Counted from the stretch's first letter, positions 23,736 to 31,946 are shown. The stretch: 55,837 nucleotides of DNA from a virus (IMGVR_UViG_3300035072_000033:1-55837); one strand, 5' to 3'. Numbers and translations are program-made. The notes: generated from the sequence alone by a model not told the origin.

Positions 23736-24841
23736 GATTGCGGTGACTCCCAGTCGTCGACGCGCGGGGCGTTGGCAGGCGTTCCGGGCGCGGAGCTGTT
23801 GGCGGGGGCGGGCAGGGTGACGTTCACGTCCTTGAACGGCGGCGGCGAGGTTCCGGCGAGGGCGGCGGCCATGGCGGTCGCCTTTTCCTTTTCGGGGCCG
23901 GGCGGCCATGCGGCGGCGATGGCGGCGAACGGTTGCGGCAAACGATTGAGCCCCGTCAGGCCGGAGGTCGTGATCGGGATTTCGTTGTCGTCGATCTCGA
24001 TCTTGTAGATCACGTAGCGCGTCGCCAGCTTGTCGCCGCCCTTGGGATCGGTGAAGCGGATCGACTGCTTGTGGCGCGAGAATTTCGCCGCCTTGCGGAA
24101 CAGCGCCGAATTTGGCGCGTTGGAGCGAAACAGCGCCAGCTCGGCCTGCGTCTCGATCAGATCGAGCGAGGCCTCGAGCTCGTCGTCGGTCTCCGGCGTG
24201 AACAGCTGAAACGAGCCGTTGCTCTGCACCGGGCCGATCACCTGCATCGAGATTTCGAGCACCAGCTCGACCTCGGCGACGAACGGCGGCCCGTCCATCT
24301 TGTCGAGCGCCTCGCCGGAATCCTGCTCGGTGTAGACGGCGATCGCGCCGGCGATATTGGGCTCGACGGTGATCGCGAAATTATCGCCGCCGATGAAAGC
24401 CGCGTCGCCGGCGGCGACGGTGAAGGAAATCTGCGTCACGAACGCCTCGCCGACCACGCCGGAACCGACCAGCGCGTTGTGTGGATCGGTGACGTTGAAT
24501 TGCGTCGGCGACGTGAAGGTGACGAGATAGCCGCCAAGCTGCGCGCCGGCCAGCATCGGCGCCGTGGGGTCCAGGATCAGCGAACCGTTGCCGATATTGG
24601 CCACCGCCGCCGCCGCCCAAAGGGCGACCCATGACGCGTTCCACGCCGAAAAACTCGGCGCCGCCCATGCGTCGCTAATCCGCCCCGCCGCCGCGACAAC
24701 CTGACCCGGACCAAGCGGCGAATTGGCCGCGAAATTCACCGCGTCGATGCGGCTGTCGAACACGTTCTGCCCGGCGATCGTCGTGCCGCGCAGCGCGGCG
24801 ACGGCGGAAAGGCGCAGACAGGCGCGCGAAAGGGCGCTCAT
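23732..24841 (-). CDS. Tail-completion-type protein (Mu gp37-like) with inserted domains
   Basis: 369 residues. The N-terminus (Arg-Leu-Ser-Ala-Val-Ala-Ala-Leu-Arg-Gly-Thr-Thr, Val-Phe-Asp-Ser-Arg-Ile-Asp) and a C-terminal half with Glu-Val-Glu-Leu-Val-Leu-Glu-Ile and Leu-Asp-Leu-Ile-Glu-Thr-Gln fit a tail-terminator/gp37-like role. Residues about 40-160 look inserted: a Trp-rich unit like that of gp46, then a Gly-Asn-Gly-Ser...Gly-Gly-Tyr-Leu-Val-Thr-Phe...Gly-Asp domain resembling phage head-decoration domains. It overlaps DUF2635 by ATGA. Confidence 0.65.
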   Translation of the reverse strand: MSALSRACLRLSAVAALRGTTIAGQNVFDSRIDAVNFAANSPLGPGQVVAAAGRISDAWAAPSFSAWNASWVALWAAAAVANIGNGSLILDPTAPMLAGAQLGGYLVTFTSPTQFNVTDPHNALVGSGVVGEAFVTQISFTVAAGDAAFIGGDNFAITVEPNIAGAIAVYTEQDSGEALDKMDGPPFVAEVELVLEISMQVIGPVQSNGSFQLFTPETDDELEASLDLIETQAELALFRSNAPNSALFRKAAKFSRHKQSIRFTDPKGGDKLATRYVIYKIEIDDNEIPITTSGLTGLNRLPQPFAAIAAAWPPGPEKEKATAMAAALAGTSPPPFKDVNVTLPAPANSSAPGTPANAPRVDDWESPQS

Positions 24842-25248
24842 GTGGAGACGCCGAGCCGCACGACGCGAAAGGTCACATGATCGAACTCCGTCGCTTCAAC
24901 GGCGGAGATTTCGAAGATGACGCCATCGGCCACGCGCATCATGCGGTCCTTGTTACGCAGGGCGTAGGGCGTCGCGGCCTTGGCGATTTCGATGAGCGAG
25001 GCGGTCGTCGCATGTTCGGCGACCATATTCGTCACATTGGAGCCGCCGCGCCGCCCGCGGGGCTCATCAAGCGCGACATTTTGGGTCAGGATCGCCGTCA
25101 CGCCGAGAACCGCGGAACGCGATGAATCTGCGATCCATTTTCCGCCGATAAGCGCCATCGGCTGGACGTTGAAGCCGACGATGTCGCCGAACACGGCGTC
25201 GAGCGTCGTGGCCGCCACAGCGGCGTAATTGTAGAAATTCGTCGTCAT
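24838..25248 (-). CDS. Head-tail connector/neck hypothetical protein
   Basis: 136 residues from the ATG at 25248, which overlaps the preceding stop. A helical N-terminus is followed by mixed strands; the C-terminal ~50 (Ala-Asp-Gly-Val-Ile-Phe-Glu-Ile, Phe-Arg-Val-Val-Arg-Leu) could be the beta barrel of a head-closure protein. Position between head genes and the sheath fits a neck protein. No firm family. Confidence 0.55.
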   Translation of the reverse strand: MTTNFYNYAAVAATTLDAVFGDIVGFNVQPMALIGGKWIADSSRSAVLGVTAILTQNVALDEPRGRRGGSNVTNMVAEHATTASLIEIAKAATPYALRNKDRMMRVADGVIFEISAVEATEFDHVTFRVVRLGVST

Positions 25249-25574
25249 CTGATCAGCACACGAAAGCAGCGGGTGAGATTGGTCCCGTCGGCCAGCGCGA
25301 CCGTGGCGTAGACGGTCGAATAGCAATCCTGATTGCCGCCGGACAGCTGGATCGTCTGGACGAGCCCCGTCGCCCCCTTATCCGCCGCCGACACGCCGCC
25401 CAGGCTGAGCGGGATGTCGTCGCCGTAAAAGTAATCGGCGAGATTTTCGGTGTCGACGGCGACCGAATGCGCCGCTAAAGCGGTCGCGCCGCTCGGCAGC
25501 AGCGTCGTCCAGTCGATCGAGACGTTTTTGACGTCCGACGGGGCCTTCTGGACCGGCGGCCAAGCCTCGATCAC
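25245..25574 (-). CDS. Small structural hypothetical protein
   Basis: 109 residues, ATGA-coupled on both sides. Beta-rich, with Val-Ser-Ile-Asp-Trp, Leu-Ala-Asp-Tyr-Phe-Tyr-Gly-Asp-Asp and a C-terminal strand pair with two cysteines, ending Arg-Val-Leu-Ile-Arg. It resembles the Ig-like small virion proteins found in head-tail regions. Function not recognised. Confidence 0.5.
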   Translation of the reverse strand: MIEAWPPVQKAPSDVKNVSIDWTTLLPSGATALAAHSVAVDTENLADYFYGDDIPLSLGGVSAADKGATGLVQTIQLSGGNQDCYSTVYATVALADGTNLTRCFRVLIR

Positions 25575-25792
25575 GCGCTGGCGCCCGCGCCCTTGCCGGG
25601 TTCGCGCGCCGGCTTGGCGTAGCCAAACTCAAGCGGCTCCGGGATGCGCTCGCCGACGTTCTTGGGCTGTCCGCTCCCGTGCAACTTGACGAAGCCCTTG
25701 CCGATCAGTTTGTCCGCGATGTGGTCCTTGAATCCCGCGACGTCGCCCTGGCAATAAGGCAGGTCGTTCTTGATGAATTCCACGATTTTCAT
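25571..25792 (-). CDS. Small head-region protein, paralogue of 26905-27135
   Basis: 73 residues, with GAGGAG eight bases before the ATG. The first ~37 (Ile-Val-Glu-Phe-Ile...Pro-Tyr...Asp-Val-Ala-Gly-Phe...Ala-Asp-Lys-Leu-Ile) align with the start of the protein at 26905-27135 and resemble small Rho-N-like or LEM-like helical units of phage structural regions. The C-terminal half is Pro/Gly/Lys-rich. It is the first gene after the 1.1-kb ORF-poor stretch. Confidence 0.6.
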   Translation of the reverse strand: MKIVEFIKNDLPYCQGDVAGFKDHIADKLIGKGFVKLHGSGQPKNVGERIPEPLEFGYAKPAREPGKGAGASA

Positions 25793-25814
25793 GAGACATT
25801 CTCCTCGTTGGCGA

Positions 25815-26890
25815 GATTGTGGCGAGCGACGGGCTGAGCCCCTACGGTCTTGCCGTCCTCAATGAGTGCTGGCGGCCTCGCGAGCCGGACCAGATCGCCC
25901 TGGGTATTCGGAATGGGAGCGCCTAGCGCCTCTTTGGTGGTCGTCGCCAATGGACGCTAGGCATACCGGCGTCGTTTCCGGCTTTCCGGCCTTCGTTGTC
26001 ACTGGATTAACGCGCCGGCCCGGCGCATCGTCTGGTGAATAAACCCACGGCTGCATTTTCGGCTGCCCGCGACTGGACCCGTGACCACTGAGAATGCGTC
26101 GTCACCGACCATTGCTTCCGAGCGGGCCGGGCGCTAACCGGCTTTCCGCAATTCCCGGTGCTAGGCCTACGCACCGCAGCGCCTGGCGCGCTCCGGATTT
26201 TGCACAGCCGTTGATTTCAGCCGTTGAAGATACGGGGACCATGGCCGCGTGTCTGCTTTCCACGCCGCCGCTCGAAACTTCACTGCTCATCGAGCGAATT
26301 GTCGCGCTTTCGGCCTTCTGTTGAAGCGCCATGCGCGCCGGATTTCGCCTTTCGCCTCCCCCTCCCAAATCCGGGAAATCAAGGGGTGCTATCGCCGGTC
26401 ATTGCTCCCGGCATTTCCATTGCCCATTCGGGCGAATAAGTTGCCGTCTCTCCGGCTGTCACCGCGCTGCCGGGCCTGCAAGGCCTTGCGGTTCACCCAT
26501 CTACGACCCCCGGCTGGAGGAGACCCATAATTTCTCTAGTGGTCTCATTGTCGCTTTACCGCCGCCGATTTCCGCGAGAGCGGTCATCATTGAGCGTAGG
26601 GAGACAAAAGCTCTGTCGAAACTTCGCTCGCGGCCCATTCGCCGCGAGCAGGCGCCATTCCGCGTAGCGCGCGCCTACTCCGAACCCTTTCCGGCAGTCC
26701 CCTCGTGGTCGGGCCGGATTTGCCCCCGGTTCGTTTCGCCCTGGGATTCACAAAAAAGCGCCGGCTTGTCCGATTGCTTCCCTGTCGAAGGCGACCCGAA
26801 AGCGCCCGCTCCTCGTATCGATCGGACCGTGTTTGCGCTGCTGGCCGGCCAGATCAGCGGGAGGCCGAGGGGCTGGGAAAGCTGGGAATC
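25815..26890 (-). ncRNA. Candidate large structured RNA in the late operon
   Basis: About 1.1 kb without a convincing gene on either strand, inside an otherwise tightly packed operon. Perfect or near-perfect complementary arms are dense: 25921-25928/25955-25962 (8 bp) enclosing 25934-25939/25945-25950; 25966-25976/26009-26018 (10 bp, one bulge); 26130-26135/26178-26183 enclosing 26156-26161/26171-26176; 26269-26275/26290-26296 (7); 26304-26309/26324-26329; 26338-26345/26367-26374 (8); 26394-26398/26408-26412; 26520-26525/26541-26546; 26626-26634/26641-26649 (9). On the minus strand several GNRA-like loops appear. The ends are uncertain. Known large phage RNAs (GOLLD, ROOL) are the comparison; identity with them is not shown. 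Confidence 0.55.
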
Positions 26891-26904
26891 CGTCGATGAG
26901 CGGT

Positions 26905-27135
26905 CTACGGCTGAATCGACGGCCATTGCAGTGAAGGCGGACGCGCCTTTTTCGGCGCGGCCTCCAAAGCCTTTGTGTCTTCGTCCGCCGGGTCGGGCTC
27001 CGCCGCGAGGCTTGGCTCCGCCAGCGGCGCGGCGAGGCCGGCGGCGATCATCCTGGCCGCATGGGCGTCGGAAAATCCGGCGACCTCGTTGATGGCGTAA
27101 GGCGGGTGATGCCTTACGAATTTAACCAGCATCAT
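26905..27135 (-). CDS. Small head-region protein, paralogue of 25571-25792
   Basis: 76 residues from the ATG at 27135, preceded by GAAGGGG; an upstream GTG extension would bury that site. The N-terminal half (Leu-Val-Lys-Phe-Val...Pro-Tyr...Glu-Val-Ala-Gly-Phe...Ala-Ala-Arg-Met-Ile) aligns with the protein at 25571-25792. The C-terminal half is Ala/Pro/Glu/Asp-rich and different. The two copies flank the structured-RNA candidate. Confidence 0.6.
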   Translation of the reverse strand: MMLVKFVRHHPPYAINEVAGFSDAHAARMIAAGLAAPLAEPSLAAEPDPADEDTKALEAAPKKARPPSLQWPSIQP

Positions 27136-27161
27136 CGCCGCCCCTTCCACGCGCCAGCAGA

Positions 27162-27584
27162 TTAGATCGCCGGATGTTCGGTGGCTCCGCCGAGCACGAT
27201 CGTCGCGGTGAGCGGAATCGCCGGGCCGCTGCCGCCGACAAATGTCGGAGTGACCTGCGCGCGGATATAGCCGCGCGTTCCGCGAAGGTTGAACTTCACG
27301 CTGGCCTGTCCATTGTTCGCGGTGATCGGGGTGATCGACGTGCCGGAAACGGGAGCCCAGGAGGTCGTGCCGTCGGGACTGTCCTCGATGTCGGCGGCCA
27401 CCGAAAAGCTCGTCGGCGTGCCGGTCGCGGCGCCGACGCCAACGACGAGAACGCCGCTCTGGTAGTCATAGCCGGGGCCGACCAGCTGAATGGCGGCCCC
27501 GTCGACTTCGACCGCCGCGGCGGCGGCGAGGACATTCACCAGCGCTTTGATATAGCCGCCGATGTCGGTGATGGAGGGAAGCAT
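27162..27584 (-). CDS. Beta-rich virion protein after the capsid gene
   Basis: 140 residues. A short helix precedes a beta-sandwich-like domain with Val-Gly-Pro-Gly-Tyr-Asp-Tyr, Asp-Ser-Pro-Asp-Gly-Thr-Thr-Ser-Trp and Arg-Gly-Tyr-Ile-Arg-Ala, features seen in small decoration or fibre proteins encoded beside capsid genes. There is no clear Shine-Dalgarno sequence before the ATG at 27584. Exact role unknown. Confidence 0.55.
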   Translation of the reverse strand: MLPSITDIGGYIKALVNVLAAAAAVEVDGAAIQLVGPGYDYQSGVLVVGVGAATGTPTSFSVAADIEDSPDGTTSWAPVSGTSITPITANNGQASVKFNLRGTRGYIRAQVTPTFVGGSGPAIPLTATIVLGGATEHPAI

Positions 27585-27611
27585 GGCAGGAGCTTTCGAA
27601 GGAGGAAGAAT

Positions 27612-27631
27612 AACGCGCCGCGCGGCGCGTT
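27612..27631 (-). terminator. Perfect palindrome after the capsid gene
   Basis: A 20-bp perfect palindrome (AACGCGCCGC plus its complement) between the capsid stop and the next gene. On the minus strand it is followed by a short T/C-rich tract, so it may act as a partial terminator or 3' stabiliser that sets capsid mRNA above downstream genes. The T-run is weak. Confidence 0.45.
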
Positions 27632-27644
27632 GGCGGCTTGCCGA

Positions 27645-29123
27645 TTACTGCCAGACGACGCCGGTGAGCACGCCGATCGCCGAGGTGTGCTTGACGTTGC
27701 AGTCATGCTCGGCGATCACCCGGATCACCGTCTCGTCCTGGTCGAAGGCGCTGTGCAGATTGGTTCCGTCCGAATAGGTCGCCTCCTGCGAGGCGTCGAT
27801 CATCAGGCCGGGCACGTCGGCGATGATGAATTCGTCCATGTCGACGAGATAGACCTCCGACGCATTGGCGCCGCCGCCGAGATTTTGCGGGATGCTCTGC
27901 GTCCACGAATAGGGGATGCCGCGGAAGAAGCCGCGATCCATCTCCGCCCGGAACAGGAAGCCGCCGACGGCGTCGCGCGCGTCGTAAAAGAAGTTCTTGG
28001 TGCGCTGCGAGAAGAACCAATGCGGCGCGGTCATCGGCACGGCGGCCGATTCCAGCGCGTTGATCAGCGACGTCATGTCGGCGATCGCCGTGGCGACGTT
28101 GAAGGCCTGATTGGAGCCGATGATATTGGCCGCCGCCGCGAGATAGCGCATCCCCTTCGGCGTCCACACCGTGCCGGCGCCGCGCAGGAAAGACGCGTCC
28201 TCGAGCACCGCCAGCTGGCGAATGAGATCGTCGCGGACCATCGCGTCGGCCGAGCCTTGCGCGAAGCGGATCAGGTCGTTGGAGACCGGCACGATCGCCT
28301 TGGCCTTGCGCGCGGTGAAGTTGATGTCGCCGATCACTTCCTGCGTATAGGCCGACGACTGGCCCTCGCCGACGTAGCCGATCGTCGCGCCGGCGTTGAT
28401 GCGGCCCATCGTCAGATTGCCGCGCGGGATCGAAATCTGCCGCGAATTCGGGGTCGCCTTGCGCACCACGGTGCGCGGGCGCAGCAGGTCGATCAGCTCG
28501 GCGGAAAGCTCGATCGGAATCATGTAGCCGCCGGCGCTGCCAATGCTGGCCTGCAGCGCGCGCACGACGATGTCGCCCATGCTATGACGGGTGGCTGCCT
28601 CGATTGGCGACACGCCGAATTTCTTGCCGACCGCGACGGCGGCGATCATCCGCATCGCCAGTTCGCCCTGTTCAGGCTCCTTGCGCTTTAGGCCGGGGAG
28701 GTAGGTCGGGTTGTTGAGCCCGCGGTTGACGCCGTCGGTCGGGGCTGAACGGTCGATCTTGGCGGCCTCCTCGATCGCCGCGACGCGGAAGGCGTCGAGC
28801 GTCGTGTTGGCGCGAATATGCTGCGTCGCGAACTCCGCCGGCAGGCCGAGTTTGGCGGACGTGTCGGCTATGGCGTCGCGGCGCCCCTGCTCAGCGGCAA
28901 GCGACTGCGCAACGCGGCCTTCGATATCGACCCGCTCGGCCTCCTCGAGCGCGGAGCGAGCCTCGGCAATGTCGGCGACTAGCTCGTTATGCGCCCTTTC
29001 GATTCCACGAACATCGGCGTCCGACAAGCCGTCCTTCAGCTCAAGGAGCTTTGCAGCCGACCGCCCTTCCAATTCGGCGATGATGCTACGCAGCTCCGCC
29101 GCTTTCTTTCCCTTGAACTTCAT
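27645..29123 (-). CDS. Major capsid protein, HK97 fold
   Basis: 492 residues from the ATG at 29123 with GGAG seven bases upstream. The N-terminal ~110 are coiled-coil, the usual delta/scaffold domain removed by the protease. The rest shows the phage major capsid family pattern: Gly-Gly-Tyr-Met-Ile-Pro near 204-209, Leu-Leu-Arg-Pro-Arg-Thr-Val-Val-Arg, Glu-Gly-Gln-Ser, Lys-Ala-Lys-Ala-Ile-Val-Pro-Val-Ser-Asn-Asp-Leu-Ile and Gly-Ile-Pro-Tyr near 400. Follows the prohead protease gene. Confidence 0.93.
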   Translation of the reverse strand: MKFKGKKAAELRSIIAELEGRSAAKLLELKDGLSDADVRGIERAHNELVADIAEARSALEEAERVDIEGRVAQSLAAEQGRRDAIADTSAKLGLPAEFATQHIRANTTLDAFRVAAIEEAAKIDRSAPTDGVNRGLNNPTYLPGLKRKEPEQGELAMRMIAAVAVGKKFGVSPIEAATRHSMGDIVVRALQASIGSAGGYMIPIELSAELIDLLRPRTVVRKATPNSRQISIPRGNLTMGRINAGATIGYVGEGQSSAYTQEVIGDINFTARKAKAIVPVSNDLIRFAQGSADAMVRDDLIRQLAVLEDASFLRGAGTVWTPKGMRYLAAAANIIGSNQAFNVATAIADMTSLINALESAAVPMTAPHWFFSQRTKNFFYDARDAVGGFLFRAEMDRGFFRGIPYSWTQSIPQNLGGGANASEVYLVDMDEFIIADVPGLMIDASQEATYSDGTNLHSAFDQDETVIRVIAEHDCNVKHTSAIGVLTGVVWQ

Positions 29124-29208
29124 AATGTGCTCCAAAGTGCCGGACAAGAATTTTCGCTTATCTGCGGCCGGCGACGCAGCGGCGGGGCATTTGGGTTGGC
29201 TTTACTCG

Positions 29209-30195
29209 TTACCCAGCGGCGCTACGACGCATCATGCGCATGCGCGTGCGGGCGACATCGACCTTCGAGGCGGTAGAGTTTTCGGACGGAGCGCCGGACA
29301 TGGCGCGGGCCGGCCGCAGGGCGCGGAAGCCGGCGCGCGGATCGGCTGGGATGGCGACGGCGCTAACTTCATGCGGCTCCCAGTCGGTCGCATTGCGCGT
29401 GGGCGGCGAGGTCGTGTCGTCGACCTCGAATTTGTGGGTCAAATAGCCGACGGAAACGTGCCGCAACACGCCGTCCTTCATGTCCTGGAAAGCGCGTTCG
29501 CCTTCGTCGGAGCGCGAGAATTTGATGCGCGCGCGCAACTCGCCCTTTTCGACCCGCGCCGAACCGGGAACCACAGCGCCAAGCATGGCGCCGGTGCCCC
29601 CCCAATAATTATGCGAGTCGATAAACGCCGCACCGCGATTGAGCCGCTCCAGCCGGATCGCCTTGGGGTCCATCGACAGTTTTTCGATATAGTCGCCGTC
29701 GCGCCAGTCGCTGCGCTTGACCGGCGCGCCGGTGGAGATTGCCGCGTCGACCGTGCGCTCATCTTCATCGACCGTGCTGGGCACCATGTCGGTAGCGCGC
29801 GTCAGAATGCCGATGTTTGACGCGCCGCGCCCCTCGTCTTCCTCTTCCCCGTCGCCGGCCTTTTTATTCAGCGCGTCGATCAGCTTGCCGGCGGCTTTGA
29901 AGATCGCGTCAGATCCCTGCTGGCTGGCGCGCGAGCGGCTGGCGCGCAAGGCGGAGGCATAAACCTTGCCGTCCTTGATGAGCGGATATTTCCAGCGCGC
30001 CTTGGTGGCCTCGTCGGCCTCGTCGTCCTCGCCGAGATGGACGGCGGCATAAGCCTTCCAATCGTCGCCGTTTTCTCCGAGCAGCGCGTCGCCGTCCTCG
30101 GCCGAGAATGACCAGGCGGCGTCCTTATCGTATTTTCCGGCGGCGATCAGCGCGGCGGCGTGACGCTCGCCCGCTTTGTTGAGCTTGACTGTCAT
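29209..30195 (-). CDS. Prohead protease (HK97/S78-type) with N-terminal extension
   Basis: 328 residues, longer than a minimal prohead protease. The first ~110 are charged and helical, an extra domain. The catalytic part has Phe-Ile-Asp-Ser-His-Asn near 190-195 (catalytic His), Val-Ser-Val-Gly-Tyr near 248-252 (Ser) and Glu-Val-Ser-Ala-Val-Ala-Ile-Pro-Ala-Asp-Pro near 278-288, the family signature. It would cleave the capsid delta domain during maturation. Sits between portal and capsid. Confidence 0.88.
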   Translation of the reverse strand: MTVKLNKAGERHAAALIAAGKYDKDAAWSFSAEDGDALLGENGDDWKAYAAVHLGEDDEADEATKARWKYPLIKDGKVYASALRASRSRASQQGSDAIFKAAGKLIDALNKKAGDGEEEDEGRGASNIGILTRATDMVPSTVDEDERTVDAAISTGAPVKRSDWRDGDYIEKLSMDPKAIRLERLNRGAAFIDSHNYWGGTGAMLGAVVPGSARVEKGELRARIKFSRSDEGERAFQDMKDGVLRHVSVGYLTHKFEVDDTTSPPTRNATDWEPHEVSAVAIPADPRAGFRALRPARAMSGAPSENSTASKVDVARTRMRMMRRSAAG

Positions 30196-30213
30196 GCGGT
30201 GAGCATCCCTTGG

Positions 30214-31722
30214 CTATTGATCGGCGGTGGTTCCCGGCGGCGGCGCGACATTGGCCGTCCCGGTCTTGCCGGTCTGCGCCGGATTGGCGTCGGAGACGAC
30301 GCCCTGCGCGGCAAGCCGCCTGTTCCATTCGGCTGTTTCAGCCAGCACGGATTCCGGGTCGTAGCCGCGCCGGCGAATAGCCTCTTGCGGCGCCATCAGC
30401 ACCGAACGCACCGCGGCAACGTCGCCGTCGACTTCCTTCAGCGGATCGACGGCCTCGAACTTCGGCGTCGTCCATTCGACGTCGTAAGGCGTTTCCGCCG
30501 GCAGTCGGCCGGCCGCTATATTGTGGTCGATAAAGGCGCGCCACAGCGGCGACAGCATCATCGGGGCCACCGTGGAAAATTGCAGCACCTCGATCGAGCG
30601 GCGGAATTCGTTGATGCCGGCCTTGATCGACGAAAAATTGACGCGGCTGAGATCGCCGGTCAGCAGCTCGTAGGTCATGTCCCAGGCGGCGGCCAGCGAC
30701 TGCAATTGCGTGCGCTTGTATTCGGCGTAGGAGCCCGTCGGCGCCGGCGAGGTGAATTTGATGTCCTTGGCGCCGCGCGCGATGGCGATGAGGCCGGGTT
30801 CGAACTGCTCGACCTTTTCGCCGTTGGCGTCGACGACCTTGGGCGCGATGCCTTCCTGCGTCTCGTCCTCGGCGCCCATGACGATCGCCGCGACGCAGGA
30901 CTCGATACGCTTGCGGACGAGCTCGGCTTCCTCATAGGTGTCGAGTTCGCGCGCCTTGAGCAGGCCCGGCGCGAACCACGGGACGCCGCGGATTTGGCCG
31001 ATGCGCTGAATCTCGTAGAGATGCAGCACGTTCTTGGCGTCGACGAAATCCGAGACGAAGGATTCGGGGATCACATAAGGAAATTCGCCGGGATGGTTGC
31101 GGAACAGCCAATAGCCGAGCCGTTTGCCTTCATTGTCGAAGGATATTCCCTGATGCACGAAGCCGCCGTTGGTCACCTCGTTCTTGCGGTGATCGATGTA
31201 GTCGCCCTCGAGCAACTGGATCTCGAACGGCATGTTTTTTCCGGCGCGCCGGCGGATGCGAATGACGGTCTCGCCGCCCTCCAGCATCGAGCGGACGGCG
31301 AGGCGCTGCAGGCCGTAGAAATCGAGCTGGCCGGCGAAGTCGCAGCCCTCGATGAACTCTTTCCACAGCGCGTCGATTTTCTTGTTCAGCTTTTTGTTCG
31401 GCGTGCGCGCGACGCCGCTGATCCCCGTGCCGATCGCGTTATTGACCAGAACCCGCAGCGCCTTCGACACATGCGGATTGTTGCGCACCAGATCGCGCGT
31501 GCGGTTGCGCAGCGTGATCAGCGCGTAATAGACCTCGGCGTTGGCCGAGGTGCTGGGGCTCAGCCATCCCCAGGTCGCCCGCGTCACCCTGCCGGCGTCA
31601 TAACCGCGCTTGACGAGCTCCTTGGTGACCTCGCGCGTCACCGCGCTTTGCAGCCGCGACATGTCGCGCCGCGCCGCCGCTCGCGCGGAGAACAGCGCCG
31701 CGACATTATCGAACAGCCCCAT
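30214..31722 (-). CDS. Portal protein, lambda gpB family
   Basis: 502 residues from the ATG at 31722; the open frame continues upstream as a shadow of neighbouring genes. Lambda-type portal motifs: Arg-Asn-Arg-Thr-Arg-Asp-Leu-Val-Arg-Asn-Asn-Pro near 72-83, Gly-Thr-Gly-Ile near 98-101, Trp-Lys-Glu-Phe, Glu-Gly-Gly-Glu near 149-152, His-Leu-Tyr-Glu near 234, Gln-Ile-Arg-Gly-Val-Pro-Trp and Tyr-Lys-Arg-Thr-Gln near 333. It forms the DNA entry ring, next to GpW as in lambda. Confidence 0.93.
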   Translation of the reverse strand: MGLFDNVAALFSARAAARRDMSRLQSAVTREVTKELVKRGYDAGRVTRATWGWLSPSTSANAEVYYALITLRNRTRDLVRNNPHVSKALRVLVNNAIGTGISGVARTPNKKLNKKIDALWKEFIEGCDFAGQLDFYGLQRLAVRSMLEGGETVIRIRRRAGKNMPFEIQLLEGDYIDHRKNEVTNGGFVHQGISFDNEGKRLGYWLFRNHPGEFPYVIPESFVSDFVDAKNVLHLYEIQRIGQIRGVPWFAPGLLKARELDTYEEAELVRKRIESCVAAIVMGAEDETQEGIAPKVVDANGEKVEQFEPGLIAIARGAKDIKFTSPAPTGSYAEYKRTQLQSLAAAWDMTYELLTGDLSRVNFSSIKAGINEFRRSIEVLQFSTVAPMMLSPLWRAFIDHNIAAGRLPAETPYDVEWTTPKFEAVDPLKEVDGDVAAVRSVLMAPQEAIRRRGYDPESVLAETAEWNRRLAAQGVVSDANPAQTGKTGTANVAPPPGTTADQ

Positions 31723-31730
31723 CGGCCCGC

Positions 31731-31943
31731 CTATTGCTTGAAATAAACGCTGCGGTTGGCCAACGGGCGCTGAACGGCGTCGCTCTGATTTTGAATGTCG
31801 TTCATCATGCGGTCGCGCAGCGCCAGCATGTCCTTGAGCGAGGCGTATTTGACCTTGCGGCCGCCGGGATATTCGACCTCGACGACGCCCAGCGCGATGG
31901 CGGCGGTGAGCGCGTCGACCTGAGCCTGGGTGAAACCCGACAT
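31731..31943 (-). CDS. Head-tail joining protein, GpW family
   Basis: 70 residues, the usual size. Gln-Ala-Gln-Val-Asp-Ala-Leu...Ala-Ile-Ala-Leu-Gly-Val, Val-Glu-Tyr, Lys-Val-Lys-Tyr-Ala-Ser-Leu-Lys-Asp-Met match lambda gpW. It stabilises packaged DNA and prepares the portal for tail joining. Encoded 8 bp before the portal, the lambda arrangement. Confidence 0.88.
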   Translation of the reverse strand: MSGFTQAQVDALTAAIALGVVEVEYPGGRKVKYASLKDMLALRDRMMNDIQNQSDAVQRPLANRSVYFKQ

Positions 31944-31946
31944 CGT

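Noticed and set aside
21972-24008. 678-codon plus-strand open frame
   Set aside because: Antisense to the tail sheath, DUF2635 and gp37-like genes; low-complexity Arg/Gly/Asp shadow with no domain.
26102-26368. 88-codon minus-strand frame in the ORF-poor stretch, and similar small frames nearby
   Set aside because: No ribosome site, no coherent domain, and they cut across several of the perfect stems. The stretch is better explained as RNA or non-coding DNA.
25793-26904. Group I or II intron
   Set aside because: No reverse transcriptase or endonuclease frame, no recognisable domain V, and the element lies between genes rather than inside one.
30160-31746. 528-codon plus-strand open frame
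   Set aside because: Antisense to the portal gene; no motif, shadow composition.
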